Position numbers and translations under genes: made by a program
Notes under the pieces: model-generated
What the model was told of the DNA's origin: nothing
Seen by the model: only the letters and a program-made list of their open reading frames with translations
The model's database searches: none
From: Hungatella hathewayi
GTDB taxonomy: Bacteria > Bacillota > Clostridia > Lachnospirales > Lachnospiraceae
DNA length: 64,000 nucleotides
Direction: 5' to 3'
Assembly: GCA_025149285.1 (NCBI GenBank)
Contig: CP102274.1
Coordinates: forward strand, 1,007,501-1,071,500
Shown: piece after piece, positions 1 through 10,017 of the stretch
Layout of the letters: each line of letters begins with the position of its first letter
How positions within the stretch are numbered: the first letter of the stretch is position 1

Positions 1-1686
<1,686 letters not shown>

Positions 1687-1792
1687 GTTGGTTTAGGAAA
1701 AAGAGGAAATAAGAACGGATGAAAAGATATGTACAATGTGTGGTTTTGAGGGTATATGCCTTGCCAAAAGGATTATCTTCATGGTATAATAA

Positions 1793-1865
1793 TCCTCGAT
1801 AGCTCAGTCGGTAGAGCACGCGGCTGTTAACCGCGCTGTCGTAGGTTCAAGTCCTACTCGGGGAG
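1793..1865 (+). tRNA. tRNA-Asn (GTT)
   Basis: The acceptor stem 1793-1799 pairs with 1858-1864 and the discriminator is G1865. The anticodon loop 1824-1830 has GTT at 1826-1828. The gene lies about 105 bases after the 23S end and is the first of seven tRNAs, so it is probably co-transcribed with the rRNA operon. The 3' CCA is not encoded. Confidence 0.96.
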
Positions 1866-1914
1866 TTTAGAAATACTTATCAGTATTTCTAACGCATCAG
1901 ATGCGAATTAATAA

Positions 1915-1986
1915 GGCCCCATGGTCAAGCGGTTAAGACATCGCCCTTTCACGGCGGTAACACGAGTTCGAATCTCGTTGGGGTCA
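1915..1986 (+). tRNA. tRNA-Glu (TTC)
   Basis: The acceptor stem 1915-1921 pairs with 1979-1985 with one G-T wobble. The anticodon TTC is at 1948-1950 in the loop CTTTCAC. The T-arm GTTCGAATC is intact and CCA is not encoded. Confidence 0.96.
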
Positions 1987-2024
1987 CTTATTCCACCGGA
2001 TATCAGTGAGGCGGAATGGAATAT

Positions 2025-2097
2025 GCCGATGTGGCTCAATTGGCAGAGCAGCTGATTTGTAATCAGCAGGTTATCGGTTCGAGTCCGATCATCGGCT
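2025..2097 (+). tRNA. tRNA-Thr (TGT)
   Basis: The acceptor stem 2025-2031 pairs perfectly with 2090-2096 and the discriminator is T2097. The anticodon TGT is at 2058-2060. It is the third gene of the post-23S tRNA cluster. Confidence 0.96.
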
Positions 2098-2134
2098 TTG
2101 TAACAACTAAATAGTAATCAGATTACAATATTTA

Positions 2135-2208
2135 GGACCTTTAGCTCAGTTGGTTAGAGCAACCGGCTCATAACCGGTCGGTCCTGGGTTCGAGTCCCCG
2201 AAGGTCCA
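2135..2208 (+). tRNA. tRNA with CAT anticodon (elongator Met; tRNA-Ile2 not excluded)
   Basis: The acceptor stem 2135-2141 pairs with 2201-2207. The anticodon CAT is at 2169-2171 in the loop CTCATAA. The acceptor starts with a normal G-C pair, so it is not an initiator. Elongator Met and lysidine-modified Ile2 share this anticodon, and the choice cannot be settled from this window alone. Confidence 0.93.
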
Positions 2209-2236
2209 CTAACACTGAACTAAATATTTGAAATCT

Positions 2237-2310
2237 GGCCTGGTGGCTCAGCTGGTTAGAGCGCCGCCCTGTCACGGCGGAGGTCGTGGGTTCGAATCCC
2301 ATCCGGGTCG
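2237..2310 (+). tRNA. tRNA-Asp (GTC)
   Basis: The acceptor stem 2237-2243 pairs with 2303-2309 and includes two G-T wobbles. The anticodon GTC is at 2271-2273. The D- and T-arms are standard. Confidence 0.96.
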
Positions 2311-2382
2311 TTTGCATGAAATCGTTGATGCAGCATTTATTACCAGCATATGTTGTATTGTTTCAATGCATGTTACAAAAAA

Positions 2383-2455
2383 GGGATCTTAGCTCAGCTG
2401 GGAGAGCATCTGCCTTACAAGCAGAGGGTCACAGGTTCGAGCCCTGTAGGTCCCA
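2383..2455 (+). tRNA. tRNA-Val (TAC)
   Basis: The acceptor stem 2383-2389 pairs with 2448-2454. The anticodon TAC is at 2416-2418 in the loop CTTACAA. It is the sixth gene of the cluster. Confidence 0.96.
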
Positions 2456-2477
2456 TTTTCATGAGAAATCATGATAT

Positions 2478-2563
2478 GCCGGCGTGGCGGAACTGGCAGA
2501 CGCACAGGACTTAAAATCCTGCGGGCCTAATCGCCCGTACCGGTTCGATTCCGGTCGCCGGCA
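2478..2563 (+). tRNA. tRNA-Leu (TAA)
   Basis: This is a class II tRNA with a long variable arm. The acceptor stem 2478-2484 pairs with 2556-2562, and the anticodon TAA is at 2512-2514. It is the last gene of the cluster and lies just ahead of the terminator. Confidence 0.96.
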
Positions 2564-2570
2564 TGAATTA

Positions 2571-2613
2571 AAAGCTTGAAATTCTCTGTTTCAGAGGGTT
2601 TCAAGCTTTTTTG
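2571..2613 (+). terminator. Intrinsic terminator of the rRNA-tRNA operon
   Basis: AAAGCTTGAAA pairs with TTTCAAGCTTT around a short second hairpin and is followed by a T run. It directly follows tRNA-Leu and ends the operon. Confidence 0.9.
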
Positions 2614-2662
2614 TATTTGGCGGGCCATGCCCTGTTATTCAGGAATTTCCATGGTATGGTTT

Positions 2663-3487
2663 TCACTTATATAAGCGAAGAAGATCATTCACAAGTACTT
2701 CTTCCTTTGTAAATGGAATTTTATGATTGCTTAAGAATCCATCGGTTGACTGGATTGTTTTTTCGATAACAGAGATTTTCCATTTTTTGCTTAAATCTTT
2801 TTTAAAACTGATATAAATTTCGTTTTTTAATGGTTCATATACGATGGAACACAGCGTATTCTTCTGACTGGTTTTACTTAAAACTTCAAAGGCTTCATTT
2901 ATTCCAAAGCTTTGAATATGCTTCTGTATAGATTCATAGGCACAAACATATCTGTCAGCTCCGATCCCGGACACTTTACGATAATCTTCGTCTTTAAAAT
3001 TCCCATTTGGAAAATTAGTCATGACAATAAAATCATCAGAAATAGGGCTTATTCTATTTGTATCCCCTCCTTCTTCCAGAATAAATGCATCACCACTTTT
3101 ATCAGCAATCATAGTATGCAGCCCTAAATTGGGGTACAGTGGATTTCTGGGATACGAGATTACTCTTTTATTGAGAATTTCGAAAGAATCAGATGATTTT
3201 TTTGCTTTCTTTAGTACCTCATCGAGAAGATCAAAGGCATACCAATCATTTTCATCACAGCCTGATTGAAAGTCCGGCCCATAATCTACTGCCTGTGTGC
3301 AGATAAAAAGGCCTTCGCTGTTAAAACCGGCGATATCCCTGTATTTGTTTTCTAACAGGGCTGAAAAGTAAAATAAGTTCCTGTCGTGATAACGATTGAT
3401 TTTTAGTTTTAAAGCGATTTCATCGGTATCGAAATTCATACCGTAAATTGCCTTTTTCTGATGGTATACTGCAAAACTTGTACACAT
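2663..3487 (-). CDS. Linear amide C-N hydrolase, choloylglycine hydrolase-like (Ntn hydrolase)
   Basis: The 274-residue protein starts Met-Cys-Thr-Ser. Cys2 would become the N-terminal nucleophile after Met removal, as in bile salt hydrolases and penicillin V acylases. YGMNFDTD at about 15-22 sits where the family keeps its Arg/Asn-x-Asp substrate-site residues, and TNFP near 152 fits the conserved oxyanion Asn. There is no signal peptide, so it should act in the cytoplasm on a linear amide. It is shorter than typical bile salt hydrolases (about 315-325) and has Asn where they usually have Arg, so bile-salt activity is not claimed. AAGGAGG lies 7 bases ahead of the start. A palindrome CATAC-ATAA-GTATG at 3504-3517, just upstream, could be an operator. 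It is a single-gene unit. Confidence 0.75.
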   Translation of the reverse strand: MCTSFAVYHQKKAIYGMNFDTDEIALKLKINRYHDRNLFYFSALLENKYRDIAGFNSEGLFICTQAVDYGPDFQSGCDENDWYAFDLLDEVLKKAKKSSDSFEILNKRVISYPRNPLYPNLGLHTMIADKSGDAFILEEGGDTNRISPISDDFIVMTNFPNGNFKDEDYRKVSGIGADRYVCAYESIQKHIQSFGINEAFEVLSKTSQKNTLCSIVYEPLKNEIYISFKKDLSKKWKISVIEKTIQSTDGFLSNHKIPFTKEEVLVNDLLRLYK

Positions 3488-3718
3488 TTTAGAGCCTCCT
3501 TTTCATACATAAGTATGTCATATAATATGCTTAGAGCATTTTGAAATTATTACGCTGTTTTACCATTGGATTCACCACTTTCTTAAGTTTCTATCTATAT
3601 GATATCATTGGCATCTTACTGGTTCAACCTACAACATGTTTCTGAATCGAAAATGCGCTGCTTAAGCTTATACGGTGTATTAATTTGGTTCTGAAATGTA
3701 TGACAGCCGGATGGAGTA

Positions 3719-4117
3719 CTAGACCGGTGCGATTAAAAACATCGTAAAGTTTGCGGATACCACCAGCTTGCCGGCGTCATTGGTGACGGTTACCTGATTG
3801 ACAACGGTTTTCCTGCCTTTGTGTATGGCGTTGGATTCTATATAGATGGTTCCGGTATTTACCCCTCTTAAAAAATTGATGCTGCTGCATTCCGTGACAT
3901 TGGTGGTCTCATAGGCGTAAGTGGACATTCCTGCGGCCATATCGCAGAGAGAGAATAAAAATCCACCGTGAACATTTCCGTAAAGGTTTAAGGCTTCCTG
4001 AGTAATTTCCATGGAGAGTTTCGCATGGCCCGGAGAGATCTCCAGAAGCCTGGCGTTTTCTATGCCTCCGATTGGATGAATATGTCTCAGGATGCCGTCC
4101 ATTATCTCTGATCTCAT
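3719..4117 (-). CDS. Hotdog-fold thioesterase, PaaI family
   Basis: The 132-residue protein contains NVHGGFLFSLCDMAAG, the HGG...D signature of the PaaI/YbgC hotdog acyl-CoA thioesterases. It should hydrolyse a small or aromatic acyl-CoA in the cytoplasm. The start at 4117 was chosen because AGGAGG lies 9 bases ahead; a longer frame would put the ribosome site inside the gene. It is divergent from the acyl-CoA operon at 4368. That suggests it may release CoA from pathway intermediates or dead-end thioesters of that operon, but this is inference from position. Confidence 0.8.
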   Translation of the reverse strand: MRSEIMDGILRHIHPIGGIENARLLEISPGHAKLSMEITQEALNLYGNVHGGFLFSLCDMAAGMSTYAYETTNVTECSSINFLRGVNTGTIYIESNAIHKGRKTVVNQVTVTNDAGKLVVSANFTMFLIAPV

Positions 4118-4278
4118 ATATGCATACCTCCTCGTTATGAGCACTTAGCGGACGTCTTTTCGAGCTTAGTGCAGTGACTCCAGGCTATACTATATCATTG
4201 CAAAAATCCATTTACAACGGAAAAAAGGAATTATAGGTTTTAACTATCAATTATCGGAATTATCGCGGTCAGGGCCGA

Positions 4279-4308
4279 TTGGATATTTCCTCCGCTGCAG
4301 GCTATAAT
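4279..4308 (+). promoter_or_regulatory. Sigma-A promoter of the acyl-CoA operon
   Basis: TTGGAT (4279-4284) and a consensus TATAAT (4303-4308) are separated by 18 bases. The start of transcription would be near 4315, leaving a leader of about 53 bases that contains the palindrome at 4322-4343. Confidence 0.65.
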
Positions 4309-4321
4309 GGATTTATCAAGA

Positions 4322-4343
4322 TTGTTAAAAAAATATTTAACAA
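4322..4343. promoter_or_regulatory. Perfect inverted repeat just after the operon promoter (Rex-type half-sites, spacing 8)
   Basis: TTGTTAAA (4322-4329) and TTTAACAA (4336-4343) are perfect inverted copies, placed at about +8 to +29. The half-sites equal those of the redox repressor Rex, but the known Rex site has 4 bases between TTGTTAA and TTAACAA and this one has 8. Repression by a protein at this place is plausible; its identity is inference. Confidence 0.5.
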
Positions 4344-4367
4344 CAATAAAGAAGGAGGATATATTAA

Positions 4368-5552
4368 ATGAGCAAGTTATCCAATGAAGAATTCCAGGCG
4401 TATTTAAAGCAGATCCGTGAGCTGGCAGAGGGACCCCTTGAGGAAATCCAGAAGGAAGTGGAAGTAACCAATAAGTTTCCTCAGGAGTTCTATGATTTGG
4501 CAATCCAGAACGATTTATACCGTTGCTCCCTTCCGGAAGAGTACGGCGGATACGGATTGAATGAACTGGAAATTTTACAGGTTCAGGAAGAGTTCTCCAG
4601 AGGACCGGGCGGAATGAGAATGCATCTTCACTATGCAATGGATTTGAACTGGAGAATTCTCGATGATTACGGCAGTGAAGAAGTAAAGGCAGAGTATATG
4701 CCGAAGTTCCAGAACAAAGAGGTATTTACCTGCTTCGCACTGACAGAGGCGACGGGAGGTACCGGTGCTGACTTACATACCATTGCAGTGAAAGACGGCG
4801 ATTCGTATGTTTTAAACGGTGAAAAGACACTGATTTCCCATACCGACTGTTGCGAATTTGCTTACGTAATTGCAGTGACTAATCCGGAGTCCGATAAGAA
4901 TGACAGACTGTCCGCATTCTTTGTACCGATGGACGCTCCAGGATTTGAGGTAATCAACATGCCTCATATGATGGGATGCCGCGGAGCCGGCCATGGCGAA
5001 CTGAAATTTACTGACTGCCGCATCGATAAGAAGTACCTCTTAGGCAAAGAGGGTCAGGGACTGGAGATTGCCATGCACTCCTTATCCGTATCCCGTGCTC
5101 ATATCGCTGCCAGCAACTTAGGTATGGCACAGAGAATGCTGGAACTGTCCTTACAGTATGCCGCTGACCGCGTAACCTTCGGAAAGCCGATCGGAACCCG
5201 TCAGGCAATCCGCTGCAAGATTGCCGATATGTCCATGATGGTACACGCTCTTCGCTGCATGGTTTACGATTTTGCTAAATCATACATGGAGAATCCGACT
5301 GGAGAATATATCGAAGAAAAAGCTGCCATGTGTAAGCTGTACAGTATCGATACAACCAGAAGAGTCAGCGATGAAATGCTGGAAATCTTTGGTGGTGTCG
5401 GATACTTTGAAGACTGCAAGTACGGCCCGGTTGAACGTCTCTACCGTGACTGCCGCGCGATGTGGTTAGAGGAAGGGGCCCCGACCGTACAGAGAATTAC
5501 AATTTCCAGAAATACCATTAAGCACGGTGCTCATATCGAATACGTAATCTAA
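4368..5552 (+). CDS. Acyl-CoA dehydrogenase, CaiA-like (enoyl-CoA reductase or acyl-CoA dehydrogenase)
   Basis: The 394-residue protein is a complete FAD acyl-CoA dehydrogenase. The N-terminal helical domain covers about 1-120. The middle beta domain carries CFALTEATGGTGAD near 123-136, where the family has its FALTEP-type flavin motif, here without the Pro. The C-terminal domain has DRVTFGKPI and LEEGAPTVQ, whose Glu is at the position of the usual catalytic base. It should exchange electrons with the EtfBA encoded downstream. Length and partners resemble crotonobetainyl-CoA reductase CaiA. The direction (reduction of an enoyl-CoA as electron sink, or oxidation) cannot be read from sequence. 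GGAGG is well placed ahead of the ATG. It is the first gene of an operon running to 14979. Confidence 0.85.
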   Translation: MSKLSNEEFQAYLKQIRELAEGPLEEIQKEVEVTNKFPQEFYDLAIQNDLYRCSLPEEYGGYGLNELEILQVQEEFSRGPGGMRMHLHYAMDLNWRILDDYGSEEVKAEYMPKFQNKEVFTCFALTEATGGTGADLHTIAVKDGDSYVLNGEKTLISHTDCCEFAYVIAVTNPESDKNDRLSAFFVPMDAPGFEVINMPHMMGCRGAGHGELKFTDCRIDKKYLLGKEGQGLEIAMHSLSVSRAHIAASNLGMAQRMLELSLQYAADRVTFGKPIGTRQAIRCKIADMSMMVHALRCMVYDFAKSYMENPTGEYIEEKAAMCKLYSIDTTRRVSDEMLEIFGGVGYFEDCKYGPVERLYRDCRAMWLEEGAPTVQRITISRNTIKHGAHIEYVI

Positions 5553-5674
5553 CCCTTACCGAACGATGCTCCGGGCAAACCGTTTTGACATCGAAGATAT
5601 CTGACACAAAAGGGTCATCAGGTTCAACATACTCCGGACCTGGAGACCCTTTTCCCATATATGGAGGAAGAAGA

Positions 5675-6901
5675 ATGAAACCATTAGAAGGCGTAAAAGT
5701 AGTGGATTTAACCACGTATCTGGCGGCTCCTACGACGGTTCGCGTACTTGGCGAATGGGGAGCCGACTGTATCAAGATCGAATCACACAAAGGAGATCCT
5801 GCCAGGACTCAGGGCGCCGTGTTTAATATGCCGTTTACCGATGACGAGAATCTGGCCTTTGATGTGGCAAACTTAAATAAGAAATTTATCACTCTGAACC
5901 TGAAGACGGAAAAGGGGCTGGAGGTTTGTTATAAGCTTCTGGAGGAAGCCGACGTATTCGTGACCAATACGAGAACGAAGTCCCTGGTAAAGCTGGGACT
6001 GGACTACGATACCTTAAAAGAAAAGTTTCCGAAGCTGATATTTGCTCAGGTTTTAGGATATGGCGAAAAAGGGCCGGAGAAGGATACGGCGGGCTTTGAT
6101 GTGACCTGTTACATGGCGAGAGGAGGCGTATTCGGAACTACGGTAAACCGCGGTGACGCACCTATGATACCTACCAACGGGTTTGGCGATTTTCAGGTAG
6201 CTATGGCGCTGGCTTCCGGTATCTGTGCGGCTCTGTACCGCAGGGAAAAATCCGGAGAGGGAGACAAGGTTACCATCGGACTGCATCATGCGGCTGTTTA
6301 TGCGCTGAGCACCGGCCTGATCTCCGCACAGTACGGAAACCAGTACCCGAAGAGCAGAAAAGAAGTTCCCAATCCATTTAACAATGTGTTCCGAACCAGG
6401 GACAACAAGTGGGTCTGCATCTGCTGTCCGGAGTACGACCGTGATTATGAAAAGATGTTCACGCTTCTGGGCTGTCCGGAAATGCTGGAAAAAGAGCAGT
6501 ACCGTCACTGCGCGGATGTCAACAACAACCATTTAAATAAAGAAGTGACCGATGTGCTGGATGCAGCCATTGCAAAGATCGACAGAGAAGACTTAATGAA
6601 GATGTTAAAGGCGAATGATATGCCGTGTGAAGCCGCCTATGAACCATTGGATATCTATGAGGATGAGCAGGCCTGGGCCAACGATGTGCTGACAAAGATT
6701 CCTTATCCGTCAGGCGGAAAGATCATGCCAACCAACCCCGTAGGCTTCGCATCTCTGGGCAAACCGGACTATGTGATCGGAGGCATGCAGGGCGCCCATA
6801 CGGTGGAGATTATGAAGCAGCTGGGATACAGTGACGAACAGATCGGGGAAATCATTGCATCCGGAGCCGCGGAAGGCGCGACAGGACTGAAACCACTGTA
6901 A
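5675..6901 (+). CDS. Family III CoA-transferase (CaiB / FldA / HadA-like)
   Basis: This 408-residue protein belongs to the formyl-CoA transferase family (Frc, CaiB, FldA). The N-terminal KVVDLTTYLAAP and the CoA-site region GADCIKIE are typical. GFDVTCYMARGG near 140-151 contains the Asp at the usual catalytic position. It would move CoA from a product acyl-CoA to the incoming acid. The segment after the catalytic Asp recalls the 2-hydroxyacyl or aryl-acrylate branch as much as carnitine CoA-transferase, so the substrate is open. The start at 5675 has GGAGGA 7 bases ahead; an upstream in-frame Met at 5585 has no ribosome site and adds residues foreign to the family. Confidence 0.83.
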   Translation: MKPLEGVKVVDLTTYLAAPTTVRVLGEWGADCIKIESHKGDPARTQGAVFNMPFTDDENLAFDVANLNKKFITLNLKTEKGLEVCYKLLEEADVFVTNTRTKSLVKLGLDYDTLKEKFPKLIFAQVLGYGEKGPEKDTAGFDVTCYMARGGVFGTTVNRGDAPMIPTNGFGDFQVAMALASGICAALYRREKSGEGDKVTIGLHHAAVYALSTGLISAQYGNQYPKSRKEVPNPFNNVFRTRDNKWVCICCPEYDRDYEKMFTLLGCPEMLEKEQYRHCADVNNNHLNKEVTDVLDAAIAKIDREDLMKMLKANDMPCEAAYEPLDIYEDEQAWANDVLTKIPYPSGGKIMPTNPVGFASLGKPDYVIGGMQGAHTVEIMKQLGYSDEQIGEIIASGAAEGATGLKPL

Positions 6902-6940
6902 TGTAAAACGACCAACCAGAAAGGGGAAAGTGAAAATAAC

Positions 6941-8083
6941 ATGAGCTTACTTTACACCGATGAACAGAAAGCACTGCTTGCTCTCGTAAGGGAGATGGCG
7001 GAAAATGAAATAAAACCTCATGTAAAGGACGCGGACGAGAAAGGGGAGTGTCCGAGAGAGCTGTTTCAATGGGGATTTGATATGGGACTTCACATGCTGG
7101 AAATCCCGGAGGAATACGGCGGAACCGGTTTAAGCTATGAGACCACCGCCATGATTTTTGAGGAACTGGCAAAGGTGGACGCGGGCTACGCCATCACCTT
7201 TGTAACCACGTTCGTGGCACTTAGAAATGTAATCCTTGCAGGGACGAAGGAGCAGGGACAGTATTTTGCGGATAAGATTGCACCCGGCGGATTTGCCGGA
7301 TTTGCCCTGACGGAGCCCAACGCCGGTTCCGATCCTGCGGCGATGCGCGCCACCGCTGTGAAGGACGGGGATGAGTACATTTTAAACGGTACGAAGACGT
7401 TCATCACCAACGGGGCCCTGGCAGATGTCTTTGTGGGATTCTTTAAGACGGATCCGGCGGCAGGCCACAGAGGAATATCAGCATTTATTGTCGACGCGGA
7501 TGCAGCCGGCGTTACTGTGGGAGCACACGAGAATAAGATGGGCCTCAGACTGTCGAATACAACGGATTTGATCTTTGAAAATGTCCGGGTCAGGGCATCC
7601 GCCATGGTAGGCCCTGAGGGATCAGGCTTTAAGCTGGCTTTAAACGCTCTCAACTTATCCAGAGCCTTTGTGGCGACCCTGGCTGTCGGAATCATGCAGC
7701 GTGCACTGGATGAATCCGTGAAGTATGCCAGGGAAAGAAAGCAGTTTAATACTCCTATTATTAAATTCCAGATGGTACAGCAGATGCTGGCTGACATGGC
7801 AATCAAAATTGAAGCATCCAGATGCCTGGTCAACAATACCATGCGGATGATGGATCAGGGAATCATGGTGCAGAAGGAAGGCTCCATCTGTAAGACCTTT
7901 GTGTCCGACTGTGCTCAGGAGGTGACCTCCAATGCGGTCCAGATCTTTGGCGGATACGGCTACAGCAGGGAGTATCCGGTAGAAAAACTGATGAGGGACT
8001 GCAAGGTATTCCAGATTTTTGAGGGAGCAAACCAGATTCAGAGGATGACCATTGCAGGTGTGTTGGAAAAGGAATATAAGTAA
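6941..8083 (+). CDS. Acyl-CoA dehydrogenase, short-chain (Bcd-like)
   Basis: This 380-residue acyl-CoA dehydrogenase is of ordinary length for butyryl/short-chain enzymes. FALTEPNAGSD near 126 and TFITNG form the flavin site, RKQFNTPI is the C-terminal family signature, and IFEGANQIQ holds the catalytic Glu. It is clearly different from the first dehydrogenase of the operon, so two successive or alternative oxidoreductions on acyl-CoAs are likely. By analogy to gamma-butyrobetaine breakdown, one of the pair could catalyse an elimination-type reaction, but nothing here proves it. It lies 39 bases after the CoA-transferase and is followed by etf genes. Confidence 0.87.
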   Translation: MSLLYTDEQKALLALVREMAENEIKPHVKDADEKGECPRELFQWGFDMGLHMLEIPEEYGGTGLSYETTAMIFEELAKVDAGYAITFVTTFVALRNVILAGTKEQGQYFADKIAPGGFAGFALTEPNAGSDPAAMRATAVKDGDEYILNGTKTFITNGALADVFVGFFKTDPAAGHRGISAFIVDADAAGVTVGAHENKMGLRLSNTTDLIFENVRVRASAMVGPEGSGFKLALNALNLSRAFVATLAVGIMQRALDESVKYARERKQFNTPIIKFQMVQQMLADMAIKIEASRCLVNNTMRMMDQGIMVQKEGSICKTFVSDCAQEVTSNAVQIFGGYGYSREYPVEKLMRDCKVFQIFEGANQIQRMTIAGVLEKEYK

Positions 8084-8104
8084 AAACTGCCAGGAGGGAT
8101 GAAG

Positions 8105-8893
8105 ATGAATATCGTTGTTTGTATAAAACAGGTTCCGGATACCACTGAGATCAAGATCGATCCGGTGAAAAATACGCTGATTCGTACCGGCGTACCGAGT
8201 ATCATGAACCCTTTTGATAAAAATGCACTGGAAACAGGCCTTCAGCTGAAGGACCGCTATGGCGGAAAAGTGACCGTGATTTCCATGGGACCGCCTCAGG
8301 CGAAGGCAGTGCTCCGGGAAGCGCTGGCCATGGGCGCAGATGAAGCGTATCTCGTTACCGACCGCGCCTTCGGCGGTTCTGATACGTACGCCACCAGTTA
8401 TATTCTGTCTCAGGCGATTCAGATGCTGGGCGGATTTGATGTAATCCTGGGCGGCAAACAGGCCATCGACGGAGATACGGGACAGACGGCCCCCAGTATT
8501 GCAGAACATTTGGGCGCGGTCAGGCTGACGTATATTCTCGATATGGAGGTCGAGGGTGATAAGGTGATCGCCAGGCGCCAGGTGGAAGAGGGCGTGGAGA
8601 TCATAGAGGCAAGCCTTCCGGTGCTTTGCACTGCGACAAAGGAGAGCAATAAGCCCAGATATGCTACCATCAAAGGCGTTCTTACTTCCTTAAAAGCAGA
8701 GATCGGAGAGATCACTCTGGCGAGCCTGCCAGGGTCCGATACGACCAAGATGGGGTTAAAGGGGTCCCCCACAAAGGTAAAAGCAACTTTTACACCAAAG
8801 AGAAATGCTAACTGTATGAACATTGAAGGCAGCAGCCCGGCGGAGACCGCAGGGACCCTGATTGACAGGCTGGCAGAGGCAAAGGTACTTTAA
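8105..8893 (+). CDS. etfB: Electron transfer flavoprotein, beta subunit
   Basis: The 262-residue protein begins MNIVVCIKQVPDTTEIKIDP, the classic EtfB/FixA N-terminus. It has GGKQAIDGDTGQ near 118-129, typical of the nucleotide-binding region, and CTATKESNKPRYATI, the ETF beta signature. It pairs with EtfA to pass electrons between NADH or ferredoxin and the acyl-CoA dehydrogenases of the operon. Whether this Etf bifurcates cannot be decided by eye. The ATG at 8105 was preferred over 8099 because the latter touches the AGGAGGG ribosome site. Confidence 0.93.
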   Translation: MNIVVCIKQVPDTTEIKIDPVKNTLIRTGVPSIMNPFDKNALETGLQLKDRYGGKVTVISMGPPQAKAVLREALAMGADEAYLVTDRAFGGSDTYATSYILSQAIQMLGGFDVILGGKQAIDGDTGQTAPSIAEHLGAVRLTYILDMEVEGDKVIARRQVEEGVEIIEASLPVLCTATKESNKPRYATIKGVLTSLKAEIGEITLASLPGSDTTKMGLKGSPTKVKATFTPKRNANCMNIEGSSPAETAGTLIDRLAEAKVL

Positions 8894-8918
8894 GGACGGC
8901 AAAAGGAGGTCGCGAGAG

Positions 8919-9929
8919 ATGAGTTTTGATACATGTAAGGACGTATGGGTATTTATCGAATGCTTCCAGGGGCAGCCTAAAAGCGTGGGCCTTGAGCTGC
9001 TTGGCCAGGGGCGAAAGCTGGCGGATGGCTTAAAGCAGAAGTTATGTGCCGTAGTCATCGCAAAGGATGTGGATGAGGCGGTGAAGGAGGCCGGAGAGTA
9101 CGGCGCAGATAAGATTTATGTGGTAAAGGGGGACGAATACGAGAATTATTCCGCTGACGCTTATGGAAATGTATTCTTAAAGCTCTGCGAAAAGTATGAA
9201 CCCAATACGATTCTGGTGGGAGCAACCGTAAACGGCAGGGATTTGGGCTCGAAGATTGCAGTCAGCCTGCGTACAGGGCTGACCGCAGACTGTACGGCGC
9301 TCAGCGTCGACGAGGAGAGCGGTAATGTGGTCTGGGAACGGCCTGCATTTGGCGGAAATCTTTATGCACAGATCCTCTGCAGCGAGACAAGACCGCAGAT
9401 GGGAACCTGCAGACCGGGGGCGTTTAAAAAGCCGGAAAAGGTGATGGATAACAGACCGGAGATCATTGTGGAGCCCATCCACACACCGGAAAGCGAGATC
9501 AGGACGAAGGTGGTTGATTTCATAAAGGCGTGCGAGGACAACGATATCCCGCTTCAGGACGCGGAGGTGATCGTATCCGGCGGCCGCGGTATGAAGAATG
9601 GAGAGAATTTCAAAGTATTAAAGGAACTGGCTGACGTGCTTGGCGGAACGGTCGGATGCTCCAGAGCGGCAGTCGATTCGGGGTGGATGCCGCAGTCCAA
9701 ACAGGTAGGGCAGACGGGCACTACGGTAACTCCGAAGATCTACTTTGCCTGCGCCATATCCGGCGCTGTCCAGCATGTGGCGGGCATGAGCGGTTCCGGA
9801 ACCATTGTGGCGATCAATAAGGATGATACGGCGCCGATCTTCGAGGTGGCAGATTACGGCATCGTAGGCGATGTGTTTGAGATTGTTCCGGCTCTTGTGA
9901 AGGAATTAAAGGCGAGACAGCAGGGGTGA
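8919..9929 (+). CDS. etfA: Electron transfer flavoprotein, alpha subunit
   Basis: The 336-residue protein has the EtfA C-terminal FAD domain with [45 protein letters not shown] split over its FAD site, and [20 protein letters not shown]. The N-terminus has the usual alpha/beta domain. It is the partner of the EtfB encoded 25 bases upstream. AAAGGAGG precedes the chosen ATG; the longer frame starting at 8862 lies inside etfB and was rejected. Confidence 0.94.
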   Translation: MSFDTCKDVWVFIECFQGQPKSVGLELLGQGRKLADGLKQKLCAVVIAKDVDEAVKEAGEYGADKIYVVKGDEYENYSADAYGNVFLKLCEKYEPNTILVGATVNGRDLGSKIAVSLRTGLTADCTALSVDEESGNVVWERPAFGGNLYAQILCSETRPQMGTCRPGAFKKPEKVMDNRPEIIVEPIHTPESEIRTKVVDFIKACEDNDIPLQDAEVIVSGGRGMKNGENFKVLKELADVLGGTVGCSRAAVDSGWMPQSKQVGQTGTTVTPKIYFACAISGAVQHVAGMSGSGTIVAINKDDTAPIFEVADYGIVGDVFEIVPALVKELKARQQG

Positions 9930-10017
9930 TGGAACGGATCTCCGGACATCCCGCAGTACATGCGCGGATGGCGTGCGGTCCGGCAGGAGGCGCACAAAAA
10001 GGGATAGGAGACGGGTC

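Noticed and set aside
2663..3487. Naming the gene bile salt hydrolase
   Set aside because: The length and the Asn in place of the usual Arg near residue 18 do not allow this specificity to be claimed.
4322..4343. Calling this palindrome a standard Rex site
   Set aside because: The half-sites fit but the spacing is 8 instead of 4, so it is listed only as a Rex-type inverted repeat.
7186..8509. Two long minus-strand frames (218 and 284 codons) opposite the acyl-CoA dehydrogenase and etfB genes
   Set aside because: They are antisense shadows of well-supported genes, with no ribosome sites and no family pattern.
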